DNA of 64,000 nucleotides, taken from Methylobacterium cerastii. GTDB lineage: Bacteria > Pseudomonadota > Alphaproteobacteria > Rhizobiales > Beijerinckiaceae. The position numbers and the translations under genes are program-made. Below, in pieces: positions 8,679 through 17,288 of the stretch (position 1 is the first letter of the stretch; the number at the start of each line of letters is the position of its first letter). The notes beneath the pieces were generated by a model, which was not told the origin of the DNA, searched no databases, and worked only from the letters and a program-made list of their open reading frames with translations. The stretch covers positions 1 through 64,000 of the forward strand of contig NZ_BPQG01000034.1 in assembly GCF_022179125.1 (NCBI RefSeq), in the 5' to 3' direction.

Positions 8679-8951
8679 ATGGCGATCACCTTCGATCCCG
8701 CGAAGCGAGATTGGACGCTCCGTGAGAGAGCCCTCGATTTCGCAGCTGCCGCGACCGTCCTCGCCGGCTCCTGCGTCAGCTTCGAAGACGATCGCCAGGA
8801 TTATGGCGCGACGCGCATCATCACGATCGGGACGCTCGCGAGCCGGATGGTCGTGGTCGGCTGGACCCTGCGTGGCGACGACGAGCATGTCTTTTCGATG
8901 AGGAAGGCCAATGACCGTGAGCAAAAGAAATATGGTCCCGCCCTCCGCTGA
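8679..8951 (+). CDS. brnT: BrnT-type toxin (ribonuclease)
   Basis: The 90-aa product (MAITFDPAKRDWTLRERAL...) has the BrnT pattern: ITFDPAKR near the start, FEDDRQDYG in the middle, RIITIGTLASRMVVVGWTLR, and the C-terminal SMRKANDREQKKY. BrnT toxins have a RelE-like fold and cleave RNA to stop growth; they are neutralised by BrnA. ATG 8679 gives the family's usual N-terminus. Its last 41 bases overlap the BrnA gene, so the two are translationally linked. Confidence 0.85.
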   Translation: MAITFDPAKRDWTLRERALDFAAAATVLAGSCVSFEDDRQDYGATRIITIGTLASRMVVVGWTLRGDDEHVFSMRKANDREQKKYGPALR

Positions 8952-9231
8952 CGGCATCGGGCAAACGGACCTTGCGCGGCTCGATGCCCACGTGATCCAG
9001 GCGAGCGAGTATGACGAGATTCCCGAGATTACCGACGCCATGATGGCGCGCGCAGTGCCCGGCTCGGGCCACGACATCGCGCGCCGCGGGCGTGGGCGTC
9101 CGAAATCCGAGGCTCCGAAGCGGCAGGTGACGTTGCGCCTCGACGGCGACGTGATCGCGGCGATGCGCGCTAGCGGGCAGGGCTGGCAGGCGCGGGCCAA
9201 CGCCGTGCTCCGCGAACGCTTCAAGGCGTAG
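8911..9231 (+). CDS. brnA: BrnA-type antitoxin
   Basis: The 106-aa protein has an acidic N-terminal half and a C-terminal ribbon-helix-helix segment (RGRGRPKSEAPKRQVTLRLD then GDVIAAMRASGQGWQARANA), the DNA-binding part of BrnA antitoxins. BrnA binds BrnT and represses the operon. The start ATG 8911 sits in the brnT coding region with AGGAAGG just upstream. The pair has no mobile element beside it. Confidence 0.83.
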   Translation: MTVSKRNMVPPSADGIGQTDLARLDAHVIQASEYDEIPEITDAMMARAVPGSGHDIARRGRGRPKSEAPKRQVTLRLDGDVIAAMRASGQGWQARANAVLRERFKA

Positions 9232-9301
9232 CGCCACGGCGACAGGTCCTGCGGGCCGTTCGAGGGCTGACCGGCGGCCGCGGCCCGCGTATAAGCGTCG
9301 G

Positions 9302-10456
9302 ATGATCCCGATCTCCCGCCGTGCCGCCGCCGTCGCGCCCTTCCTCGCCATGGACGTGATGGTCGCCGCCGCCACAAAGGCGCGGGCCGGGGAGGACGTG
9401 GTGCGGATGGAGGTCGGCCAGCCCTCGGCGCCGGCGCCTCGGGCGGTGATCGCCGCCGCGCAGCGGGCGCTGGAAGGCGGCCGCGTGCCCTACACCGAGG
9501 CCCTGGGGCTGCCGGCCCTGCGCGAGCGCATCGCGCAGGATTACCGCGAACGCCACGGGGTCGCGGTGCCGCCGGAGCGTGTGGTGGTGACCACCGGTTC
9601 GTCCGCCGGCTTCATCCTGGCCTTCCTGAGCCTGTTCGACGCCGGCGCCCGGGTCGGCGTGCCGCAGCCGGGCTATCCGGCCTATCACAACATCCTCTCG
9701 GCCCTCGACCTGGTGCCGGTGCCGATGCGCCTGAGCGCCGCCGACCGCTACGCCCCGACCGCCGCGCTGCTTCAGGCGACGCATGCGGCACATGCCCTGT
9801 CCGGCGTGCTGGTGATGAGCCCGGCCAACCCCTCCGGCACGGTGATCGGTGAGGCGGCGCTCGCCGAACTCTGCGCGGCGGCGCGGGCGCTCGGCCTACC
9901 CTTCGTCTCCGACGAGATCTATCACGGCCTCGGCTACGGCGTGCCGACGACGACCGCGCTCCGGTTCGACTCGGATGCGATCGTCATCAACTCGTTCTCG
10001 AAGTACCATTGCATGACCGGCTGGCGGGTCGGCTGGATGGTGGTGCCCGACGCCCTCGTGCGCCCGATCGAGCGGCTGGCGCAGCACCTCTACATCTCGG
10101 CGCCCTACCTCTCGCAGGTCGGCGCGCTGGCGGCCTTCGATGCCACCGAGGAGCTCGACGCCGTGCGCGACGGCTACGCCCGCAACCGCGCGATCCTGCT
10201 CGATGCGTTCCCCGGAATCGGCCTCGGGCGCACGCATCCCGTGGACGGCGCCTTCTACCTTTACGCGGATGTGGCGAACCTCACCAACGACGCCTCCGCC
10301 TTCTGCCGGCGGATGCTCGACGAGGCCGGCGTGGCGGCCACCCCCGGCCTCGACTTCGACCGGGAGGCCGGCCACCACCACGTCCGGTTCTCCTTCGCCG
10401 GCTCGGAAGCCGAGTGCCGGGAGGCGGTGCGGCGCCTGCGCACTTGGCTGGCGTGA
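9302..10456 (+). CDS. PLP-dependent class I/II aminotransferase
   Basis: The 384-aa product has the fold-type I aminotransferase motifs: MSPANPSGT (about residues 172-180), SDEIYHGL (203-210), and the PLP-binding lysine in SFSKYHCMTGWRVGW (Lys234). The phosphate-binding arginine is in WRVGW. Such enzymes act on aspartate, aromatic or related amino acids; the substrate cannot be read from sequence. It stands alone between brnA and a convergent chemotaxis gene. Confidence 0.88.
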   Translation: MIPISRRAAAVAPFLAMDVMVAAATKARAGEDVVRMEVGQPSAPAPRAVIAAAQRALEGGRVPYTEALGLPALRERIAQDYRERHGVAVPPERVVVTTGSSAGFILAFLSLFDAGARVGVPQPGYPAYHNILSALDLVPVPMRLSAADRYAPTAALLQATHAAHALSGVLVMSPANPSGTVIGEAALAELCAAARALGLPFVSDEIYHGLGYGVPTTTALRFDSDAIVINSFSKYHCMTGWRVGWMVVPDALVRPIERLAQHLYISAPYLSQVGALAAFDATEELDAVRDGYARNRAILLDAFPGIGLGRTHPVDGAFYLYADVANLTNDASAFCRRMLDEAGVAATPGLDFDREAGHHHVRFSFAGSEAECREAVRRLRTWLA

Positions 10457-10493
10457 TGCCGCTCAGGCTCGTCCGACCCGGCGCCTGATACGT

Positions 10494-11753
10494 TCAGGCT
10501 GCCAGGACGGCCGCGTCGGCGGCCGCTGCAGCTGCGAGGGTCGTCGCGGTCGCCGCGTCGAAGGCCTGGAACGCGACGGTCGCGGCGTCCCAATCCTGAA
10601 CCTTCACGCCGGCGCAAAGCGCTGCCGCCTGGGCGGCGGCGGCGATGACTCCGGCGCGGACGTTTGCGGGCAGGATCGGGTCGGCGACGATCGCCATCAT
10701 GCCGGTATGGGGCACGACGCCGACCAGCACCGAAGCGAGCCGGCGCTTCCAGGCGGCGCAGTCGGCCGGCAGCCGGGCGAGGGCCACGGCCAGGGGGTCG
10801 CCGTCCAAGCGGTCGAGCAGGGTGCGGCTCATCGCTTCGAGCGCCTCGAGCTCGCCGATCGCGTCCTTGATCTCACCGCGCGACTTCTCTGTGCCGGCGG
10901 CGATGCGGCCGACGTTGGAGGCGATCTCGCCGGTGGCGGCGATCTGCTGCTCCATCACCTCGGCCAGGGCCCGCATCTCGGAAGCCGCCTCGGCGACCGC
11001 GGCGCTCTCGGCCTCGACGCGGGCGTTGGCGCGGTCCATCACCTCGGAGCCGGCCGCCACCGCGGCCCGGCTGTGGCCGACGGCCGCGTGCATGGCCGAC
11101 AGCTCGGTCTGAAGCGCGGAAAGCCGCGCGCGGATCTCGTCGGTCGCCCGGGCGGTCTGGCCCGACAGCGCCTTCACCTCGCCGGCGACCACGGCGAAGC
11201 CTCGGCCCGCCTCGCCGGCGCGCGCCGCCTCGATGGTGGCGTTGAGCGCGAGCAGGTTGGTCTGAGCCGAGATCGAGGCGATCGCGGTCGCCATCTCTTC
11301 GATCCGACGCGCAGCCGCGGCGAATCCGTCGAGGCGCCCGCCGATCTCCGACGTGCCGGCCTGGATCTCCTGCATCCGCTCGCCGGCCCGGCGCATGTCG
11401 CCAGCGCAGATCGCGATGCCCTCGCGGGCCCGCTCGGCCGTCTCGGCCGAGGTCTGCGACCGGGCGGCGATCTCGCTGGTCGAGGCGGCGAGTTCCTCGC
11501 TCGCGGCCGCGATCAGGCGGGCCTGGTCGGCGACCTGTGCGGAATCGTGGGTGAGCCAGCCGATCGAGGTTCCGGCCGACGAAGCCGCGGCCGACAGGCG
11601 GCCGGGCAGGCGCAGCGCTTCGGGGTCGGCGGGCGGCACGGAGACGGGCTTGATGGCCTGCTCGGGCGCCTCGGCGGTGCAGTCGAGACCGCCGGGAGCC
11701 ACAACCGAGAGGGCCGGCGTTTCAATCCTGGCTTTGCGGAAGAAGCTCAACAT
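10494..11753 (-). CDS. Soluble methyl-accepting chemotaxis-type transducer
   Basis: The 419-aa protein has no membrane span. Its core is a coiled-coil signalling domain with the conserved hairpin [20 protein letters not shown] followed by [17 protein letters not shown] (about residues 165-202). This tip binds CheA/CheW in known transducers. An alpha-helical C-terminal domain of about 120 residues follows (from about 300), rich in alanine and with no recognised family; it may be the sensing module. The N-terminal 60 residues are Pro/Ala-rich. A cytoplasmic transducer would respond to an internal signal. Confidence 0.85.
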   Translation of the reverse strand: MLSFFRKARIETPALSVVAPGGLDCTAEAPEQAIKPVSVPPADPEALRLPGRLSAAASSAGTSIGWLTHDSAQVADQARLIAAASEELAASTSEIAARSQTSAETAERAREGIAICAGDMRRAGERMQEIQAGTSEIGGRLDGFAAAARRIEEMATAIASISAQTNLLALNATIEAARAGEAGRGFAVVAGEVKALSGQTARATDEIRARLSALQTELSAMHAAVGHSRAAVAAGSEVMDRANARVEAESAAVAEAASEMRALAEVMEQQIAATGEIASNVGRIAAGTEKSRGEIKDAIGELEALEAMSRTLLDRLDGDPLAVALARLPADCAAWKRRLASVLVGVVPHTGMMAIVADPILPANVRAGVIAAAAQAAALCAGVKVQDWDAATVAFQAFDAATATTLAAAAAADAAVLAA

Positions 11754-11926
11754 CGATTGCGTTCCTTGGGACAGGACTGCAACCTGGAATGGAATAGGTC
11801 AATACGGAGTTTATACCGCACACGTTTGTACACAAACAGAGCGATTTCAATCCGTCGGTGATGTCGAGATCGTCATTTGCGCCGCACCCGATGTCTCGGA
11901 GACCTCATTGCCGTCGCCGGCGAAGC

Positions 11927-11958
11927 GAGGCCCTGGGTTCGTTGGAACCCAGGGCCTC
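11927..11958 (-). terminator. Strong 14-bp stem-loop downstream of rne
   Basis: Perfect 14-base arms (GAGGCCCTGGGTTC, 11927-11940, and its complement 11945-11958) enclose the loop GTTG. The hairpin lies 42 bases after the rne stop codon on the minus strand. There is no clear T run, so it may act as a stabilising 3' end or with Rho. Confidence 0.65.
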
Positions 11959-11967
11959 GTCTCAGTC

Positions 11968-11990
11968 GGCCGGCTTCGTTTCAGCCGGCC
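11968..11990 (-). terminator. Second stem-loop directly after rne
   Basis: Arms GGCCGGCT (11968-11975) and AGCCGGCC (11983-11990) with a seven-base loop (TCGTTTC) sit ten bases after the rne stop codon. Together with the 14-bp hairpin further on it makes a double stem-loop at the end of the transcript. Confidence 0.55.
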
Positions 11991-12000
11991 TTGCGCCGGT

Positions 12001-15000
12001 TCATTCGCCAGTCAGCGCGGCCTTGGTGCGCGACCACCAGCCGGCACGCTTCGGCCGGTCGGGATCGGACGGCTCGCTGAGCACCACCGCCACCGGCTCC
12101 GGCGCGCGCACCGGAGCGGGCGCCGGGGACGCCGGCTCGACCATGGGCTCGGGGGCCGCTTCGGTCGCAACCGGCGACGGCGGCGGGGCGTCGGGGGAAG
12201 ATGTCTCGGCGGGGCTCGACACCGGCAGGTCGATCGCGGTCTCGGCGGGAGGCGTCGCCGCGGCGATCGCCGCCTCGACGGCCTCGGCGCTCACCGGCTG
12301 CTCCGGCTGCAGTTCGGCGACCGGGTCGCCGCCTGCCTCCTGCGACGCGTCGAAGTCGGACGCGGCCCCCTCGGACGCGACGGCGTCGCCACCATCCCGG
12401 CCGCGGCCCTCGGCGCGGCCGCGGCCGCCCCGACGTCCGCGGCGCCGGCGGCGTCCGCCGGCATCCTCGTCGCCCTCGGCCGGCGCGGCCTCCCGGGCCG
12501 GCGCCTCCACGGCTTCGGGGTCTCCGGTTTCTGCGAGTTCGCCCTCCGCCTCGTCGTCGGCCGACCCCTCGCCTTCTCCGTCGCCCTGCTCCGAACCGGC
12601 CTCCGCGCCGCGCTCGGCCTCGCCGCCCTCGGAGCGACCGCCGCCGCGCTTGCGCCGGCGGCGCCGGCGACGGCGCTGGCCGTCGCCCTCATCCGATTTC
12701 TCCGAACGCTCGGCTCCAACCTCGCGACCGTCGTCGGCCTCGTCGCCCTCGGCGTCGGTCTCGCCCAAGACCTCCGGGCCGGCGGCGTCCTCGAGGGTTT
12801 CGTCCTCGATCTCCTCGAAGGTGTCGTCCTCCTCGATCTCGGAGGTCGGCGAGATCGCGGTGGCGCGGATTCCGGTGATCGGACCCTCGGCGCGCTGGGC
12901 CGGCTCGCCGCGATCCAGCTGGTAGGCGGTGGTGGCCCCCAGCCGCTCGTCGGCGGCGATGGTCACGGTGACGCCGAAGCGCATCTCGAGCTCGTGCAGG
13001 TGCCCGCGCTTCTGGTTGAGGATGTACAGCGCCACCTCGGTGCGGGTGCGCAGGATCAGGTTGTGGCTCGCCGACTTGAGCAGCGCCTCCTCGATCGCCC
13101 GCAGGATGTGCAGCGCGACCGATGCGGTGGCGCGCACGAAGCCGGAGCCGCCGCAATGCACGCACGGCACCGACGAGGATTCGAGCACGCCGGTGCGGAT
13201 GCGCTGGCGGCTCATCTCCATCAGGCCAAAGGGCGAAATGCGGCCGACCTGGATGCGGGCGCGGTCGTTCTTCAGGCAGTCGTTGAGCTTCTTCTCGACG
13301 GCGCGGTTGTTGCGCTTCTCCTCCATGTCGATGAAGTCGATCACCACGAGGCCGGCGAGGTCGCGCAGGCGTAGCTGGCGGGCGACCTCCTCGGCCGCCT
13401 CCATGTTGGTGCGAAGCGCCGTGTCCTCGATGTCGTGCTCGCGGGTCGAGCGACCGGAGTTCACGTCGATCGAGACCAGGGCCTCGGTCGGGTTGATCAC
13501 GAGATAGCCGCCGGACTTCAGCGTCACGTGGGTCGAGAACATCGCGTCGAGCTGCTGCTCGACGCCGTGGCGGGCGAAAATCGGCGTTGCGTCGCGGTAG
13601 GGCTTCACCACCTTTGCGGATTGCGGCATCAGCATGCGCATGAAGTCGCGCGCCTCGGCATAGGCCGCCTCACCCGAGACCAGCACCTCGTCGAGGTCCT
13701 TGTTGTAGAGGTCGCGGATCGCGCGCTTGATCAGCGAGCCCTCCTCGTAGACCAGAGCGGGCGCGGTCGAGGACAGGGTCAGCGCGCGCACGCTCTCCCA
13801 CAGACGCATCAGGTATTCGAAGTCGCGCTTGATCTCCGGCATCGTGCGCGAGGCGCCGGCCGTGCGCAGGATCACGCCCATGCCGTCGGGCACCTCCAGC
13901 GCCTGGGCGGTCTCCTTGAGGCGCTTGCGGTCGGCGGCCGAGGTGATCTTGCGGGAGATCCCGCCGCCGCGGCCGGTGTTCGGCATCAGCACCGAGTAAC
14001 GGCCGGCGAGCGACAGATAGGTGGTGAGCGCCGCGCCCTTGGTGCCGCGCTCTTCCTTGACGACCTGGACCAGGATGATCTGGCGGCGCTTGATCACCTC
14101 CTGGATCTTGTAGTGGCGGCGGTGGCTGCGCGGACGCTCGGGTAGCTCGCCGAGCGCGTCGCCGTTGCCGCCGACCTGCGAGATCTTCGGCTCGGCGTCG
14201 GGATCCTCGTCGCCCTCGTCCTCGTCGGACTCCTCGTCGTCGCCGTCCTCTTCGTCCTCGTCGTCGGAATCGTCGTCCTCGTCCTCGTCTTCATCCTCGT
14301 CGGATTCGTCCTCGGACGCCGTCGGCGCCTCGGCGACGGTCAGTCCCTGGGCCACGGCGACGATCGCCTCAGGGCGCGGGGCGTCGTCGGCGGTCTCCCC
14401 GTCCTGGGCCTCGTGCTCATGCGCCTCGCCGGCAGGCTCGTCGGCATCCGGCTCGGGCAAGACGGCGGAGGCGTCGCTGCCCGGCGCGATCGCGCCCTCG
14501 GGCCGGTCCTGGTCCACATGCGCCTCGGCGACGTGATCGTCGCCGGCATGGGCTTCGTGGGCATGGGCCTCAGCGGCCTGCGTGTCGTGGGACTGCGCGT
14601 CGTGATGCGCTTCGCCGGCCGGGGCATCATGCCCGTCCGCACGGGCGGCCTCGTGCGACGCGTCATGCTCCTGCGCGACGTCCTCGGCGCTCACGGTCTC
14701 GTCGAGCTTGGCGGCGGAGGCCTCGGCCCGGCGCCCGCGGACGCGGCGGCCGTTGCTGCGCGGCGACTTGCGGCGGCGTTCCTCGCGCTCGCGGTGCTCT
14801 TCCGCGTCGCGCGCCTCGTCCTCGAGCAGCGCCTGCCGGTCGGCGAGCGGGATTTGGTAGTAGTCGGGGTGGATCTCTGAGAAGGCGAGGAAGCCGTGGC
14901 GGTTGCCGCCGTACTCGACGAAGGCGGCCTGGAGCGAGGGCTCCACGCGCGTCACCTTGGCGAGATAGATGTTGCCGCGAAGCTGGCGCCGGTTGGCCGC

Positions 15001-15096
15001 CTCGAAGTCGAATTCCTCAACCCTAGAACCGTGAACCGTGACGACCCGGGTCTCTTCCGGATGCATCGCGTCGATGAGCATCTTGTTGTTGGCCAT
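12001..15096 (-). CDS. rne: Ribonuclease E
   Basis: The 1031-aa protein begins MANNKMLIDAMHPEETRVVT and contains an S1 RNA-binding domain split by a long charged insertion (roughly residues 95-325) whose last 50 residues are nearly all Asp, Glu and Ser. The S1 domain resumes at HYKIQEVIKRRQIILVQVVK. The catalytic domain has IDVNSGRSTRE, LAGLVVIDFIDMEEKRN with the metal-binding Asp, and the zinc-link motif CVHCGGSG. The C-terminal 300 residues alternate Arg-rich (RRRRRRRRKRGGG-type) and acidic segments, the scaffold for degradosome partners. It initiates mRNA decay and rRNA processing. Confidence 0.95.
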   Translation of the reverse strand: MANNKMLIDAMHPEETRVVTVHGSRVEEFDFEAANRRQLRGNIYLAKVTRVEPSLQAAFVEYGGNRHGFLAFSEIHPDYYQIPLADRQALLEDEARDAEEHREREERRRKSPRSNGRRVRGRRAEASAAKLDETVSAEDVAQEHDASHEAARADGHDAPAGEAHHDAQSHDTQAAEAHAHEAHAGDDHVAEAHVDQDRPEGAIAPGSDASAVLPEPDADEPAGEAHEHEAQDGETADDAPRPEAIVAVAQGLTVAEAPTASEDESDEDEDEDEDDDSDDEDEEDGDDEESDEDEGDEDPDAEPKISQVGGNGDALGELPERPRSHRRHYKIQEVIKRRQIILVQVVKEERGTKGAALTTYLSLAGRYSVLMPNTGRGGGISRKITSAADRKRLKETAQALEVPDGMGVILRTAGASRTMPEIKRDFEYLMRLWESVRALTLSSTAPALVYEEGSLIKRAIRDLYNKDLDEVLVSGEAAYAEARDFMRMLMPQSAKVVKPYRDATPIFARHGVEQQLDAMFSTHVTLKSGGYLVINPTEALVSIDVNSGRSTREHDIEDTALRTNMEAAEEVARQLRLRDLAGLVVIDFIDMEEKRNNRAVEKKLNDCLKNDRARIQVGRISPFGLMEMSRQRIRTGVLESSSVPCVHCGGSGFVRATASVALHILRAIEEALLKSASHNLILRTRTEVALYILNQKRGHLHELEMRFGVTVTIAADERLGATTAYQLDRGEPAQRAEGPITGIRATAISPTSEIEEDDTFEEIEDETLEDAAGPEVLGETDAEGDEADDGREVGAERSEKSDEGDGQRRRRRRRRKRGGGRSEGGEAERGAEAGSEQGDGEGEGSADDEAEGELAETGDPEAVEAPAREAAPAEGDEDAGGRRRRRGRRGGRGRAEGRGRDGGDAVASEGAASDFDASQEAGGDPVAELQPEQPVSAEAVEAAIAAATPPAETAIDLPVSSPAETSSPDAPPPSPVATEAAPEPMVEPASPAPAPVRAPEPVAVVLSEPSDPDRPKRAGWWSRTKAALTGE

Positions 15097-15837
15097 GACG
15101 AACTTTCGACATGGCGGCGGACGTCGCTCTCCTGGGCCCGTGTCCCGGTGGAGCCTCGCCCGGCCTGAAGGCCGTCAGGGAGAGGGCTCGCGCCGGCCTC
15201 GAAACCGAGGCCGCGGGGCTTGAACTGAAGGGATTGCCGTCAACCGCCGCTCGGCGCGCGCTTCCGCTGCGCCTGGGGTTGAACCTGATCGGGGGGACGG
15301 ACGGATCGGCGCGACGCGCATCGCGCACGCTGACGGCACGGGCAACGGCAATCGATGCTGTGCCTCCGTCCATCTGTATTCCCGACCTCGCGAAAACCAT
15401 CTCGACCGTCCCGTGATGACGAGGCGACCGCGAATTCCATGATAACCCATGCGCCGGGACAAAACCCGTCGCGTGTGCAGAGCCCCGGCCGTCCAGGGCC
15501 GCAACGGCGGAGAATCGTCGCCGCCGCGGGCACGCCGTCGCCCGATGGCGGGCCGCGACGCACGAACGATCCCGTGAGGATCGGACAGGGCCAGCCATCA
15601 TTACAGATCGTCGCAGGGATTTGGCAAGGCCGAGCTGGAATCGCCCGCCAAGCGCCTGCGGGGCGGCGCCCGTTTCAAACCGGCCGGCGTGTTCGCGGGC
15701 GGGAGGCCAGGGCGCCGATGTCGCGCCCGACACCCACAATCTTGCCGGCTTTGGGGCGCGGACTGCCGGTCCTGCGGTTGCACGGGCGGCGATCCGCCGA
15801 GCCCGCTCGACGACCCTCTTCGATTCCCTCAGATGGA
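15097..15837. other. Long rne leader / intergenic region
   Basis: This 741-base gap separates rne from the tiny gene at 15838. A hairpin with arms GGCCTCG (15195-15201) and CGAGGCC (15206-15212) and loop AAAC lies about 100 bases upstream of the rne start and is likely part of the rne 5' untranslated region. RNase E is autoregulated through its 5' leader in E. coli; whether this leader does the same is unknown. Overlapping open frames on both strands here lack ribosome sites and protein-like composition. Confidence 0.4.
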
Positions 15838-15978
15838 GTGCGCGAGCCCTTGTTGAAAACCATCGCCCTGGTCGTCTCGGTCGCCGCCTTCCTCGCGCTC
15901 CGGGCCTTCGTGAAATTCCTGCTGCTCCCGTTCCGCGCCCTGCGGAACCTCCGGAAGGACAGCCCGATCTCGACCTAA
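15838..15978 (+). CDS. Small single-span membrane protein (46 aa)
   Basis: From GTG 15838 the frame encodes a short protein with one hydrophobic helix (KTIALVVSVAAFLALRAFVK, residues 7-26) followed by a basic tail (RALRNLRKDSPIST). TTG codons at 15850 and 15853 are alternative starts, the second giving LKTIALVV directly; GGAG at 15835-15838 would serve those better. No family is recognised. Amphipathic basic tails of this kind occur in small membrane-regulator proteins, but no function can be assigned. Confidence 0.45.
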   Translation: MREPLLKTIALVVSVAAFLALRAFVKFLLLPFRALRNLRKDSPIST

Positions 15979-16156
15979 GCTCCGCTTGGCCGACGGCCCT
16001 CGCAGAACCGCTCGTCGCAGAACCGCCCGTCGAAGGGCCGCGGGCGGCTATCGGAACCGTGAACGGCGGGGCGCCGATCGTGCCTTCCGGCGTGGGCTGG
16101 AATCATGACAGATCGCCGCGGGGGCCTGAAGGCTCGGCGGTGGGAATACCGAATCG

Positions 16157-16771
16157 ATGGCCAACCGTGAGCCGGTGCTGGCGCCCGTCCCGATCGCGGA
16201 CCTGCGCCCGACGCAGATGACGGTGGGCTACCGGGAGGTCGCCGAGAAGCGCCGGCGCTGGCGCGACTATGACGACAACAAGCGCGCCGCCTTCCTGGGG
16301 GCGCACATGGTGCCGACGCTGCTCGGGCCGAAGAAGCACCACTACGTCATCGATCACCACCATTTGTCCCGCGCCCTGCTGGAAGAGGGCGTCGAGAGCG
16401 TGCTCGTGACCATAGTCGCGGACCTGCACCACCTCGACAAGGACGCGTTCTGGACGGTGTGCGACCACAAATCGTGGGTGCACCCCTACGATGCCGAGGG
16501 CGTGCGCGCCGGGTTCAAGGATATCCCCAAGGCGATGGCGGACCTCGCCGACGACCCCTACCGGAGCCTGGCCGGAGAGCTGCGCCGGGCCGGGGGCTTC
16601 GCCAAGGACACGACGCCGTTCAGCGAGTTCCTCTGGGCCGACTACCTCCGTCGCCACGTCAAGGCCAAGCGCATCGAGAACGACTTTTCGGCGGCGCTGG
16701 AGGAGGCGATGGCCTTGGCCAAGGCGTCCGAGACGAGCTACCTCCCCGGCTGGTGCGGCCCGACCGCATAG
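16157..16771 (+). CDS. ParB-like nuclease domain protein
   Basis: The 204-aa product resembles the ParBc_2 / putative ParB-like nuclease family (PF08857). It has an N-terminal PVPIADLRPTQMTVGYREV segment, then GPKKHHYVIDHHHLSRAL (about residues 57-74), with the clustered histidines expected of the family, and later DLHHLDKDAFW and HPYDAEGVRAGF. It is unrelated to chromosome-partitioning ParB outside the small domain. It is convergent with the PRC-barrel gene, 18 bases apart. Confidence 0.75.
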   Translation: MANREPVLAPVPIADLRPTQMTVGYREVAEKRRRWRDYDDNKRAAFLGAHMVPTLLGPKKHHYVIDHHHLSRALLEEGVESVLVTIVADLHHLDKDAFWTVCDHKSWVHPYDAEGVRAGFKDIPKAMADLADDPYRSLAGELRRAGGFAKDTTPFSEFLWADYLRRHVKAKRIENDFSAALEEAMALAKASETSYLPGWCGPTA

Positions 16772-16789
16772 CGGCGCTCGGCCCTTGCG

Positions 16790-17170
16790 TCACAGGCCCC
16801 AATACGGCGCCGCGTTGTAGTAGCGGTGGACCCGCTCCTCCCAGGCGTGGTCTTCGGCCGGGTCGGTGCCCTCGGGCGAGCGCGGCGGGGCGTCGCGCAG
16901 TTGCGCCTCGGTGACGTCGACGACGTAGGCGTCGTGCTCGGGCGAGAAGCGGAGCACCGCCCAGGGCAGCGTATGGAAGCCCTCGCCGAGCCCGAGGAAG
17001 CCGCCGAAGCTCATCACCGCGTAGGCGACCTGGCCCGAGCGCTTGTCGAGCATCAGCCGCTCGATCCGTCCGACCTTGGTGCCGTCCGGCCGGCGCACGT
17101 CGGTGCCGACGACGCGGTCGTGGGCGATCAGGCTGCGGGCCTGTTCAGAGGTATCCGGCGTGGGTGTCAC
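16790..17170 (-). CDS. PRC-barrel domain protein
   Basis: The 126-aa product contains a PRC-barrel: VVGTDVRRPDGTKVGRIERL then MLDKRSGQVAYAVMSFGGFL and LGEGFHTLPWAVLRF (about residues 20-77). In other proteins this fold binds RNA, photosynthetic reaction centres or partners; function here is unknown. GTG 17170 is the start because GGAGG lies exactly seven bases upstream; the frame extends further upstream without a ribosome site. The C-terminus ends with WEERVHRYYNAAPYWGL, seen in many alphaproteobacterial members. Confidence 0.83.
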   Translation of the reverse strand: MTPTPDTSEQARSLIAHDRVVGTDVRRPDGTKVGRIERLMLDKRSGQVAYAVMSFGGFLGLGEGFHTLPWAVLRFSPEHDAYVVDVTEAQLRDAPPRSPEGTDPAEDHAWEERVHRYYNAAPYWGL

Positions 17171-17288
17171 GATGCGGCCTCCGGTTCGTTCGGCCCGCGC
17201 GACGGCGGGCCTGCCCGAAAAACGCCCCGGCGGCGGGCGACGTTCCGATCCTCGACGGGCGACCGCCGGACCGGATACACAGACCCGC

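Noticed and set aside
16053-16082. GGAAC...CGTG stress-promoter-like pair before the ParB-like gene
   Set aside because: The spacer is 21 bases and the second element is imperfect.
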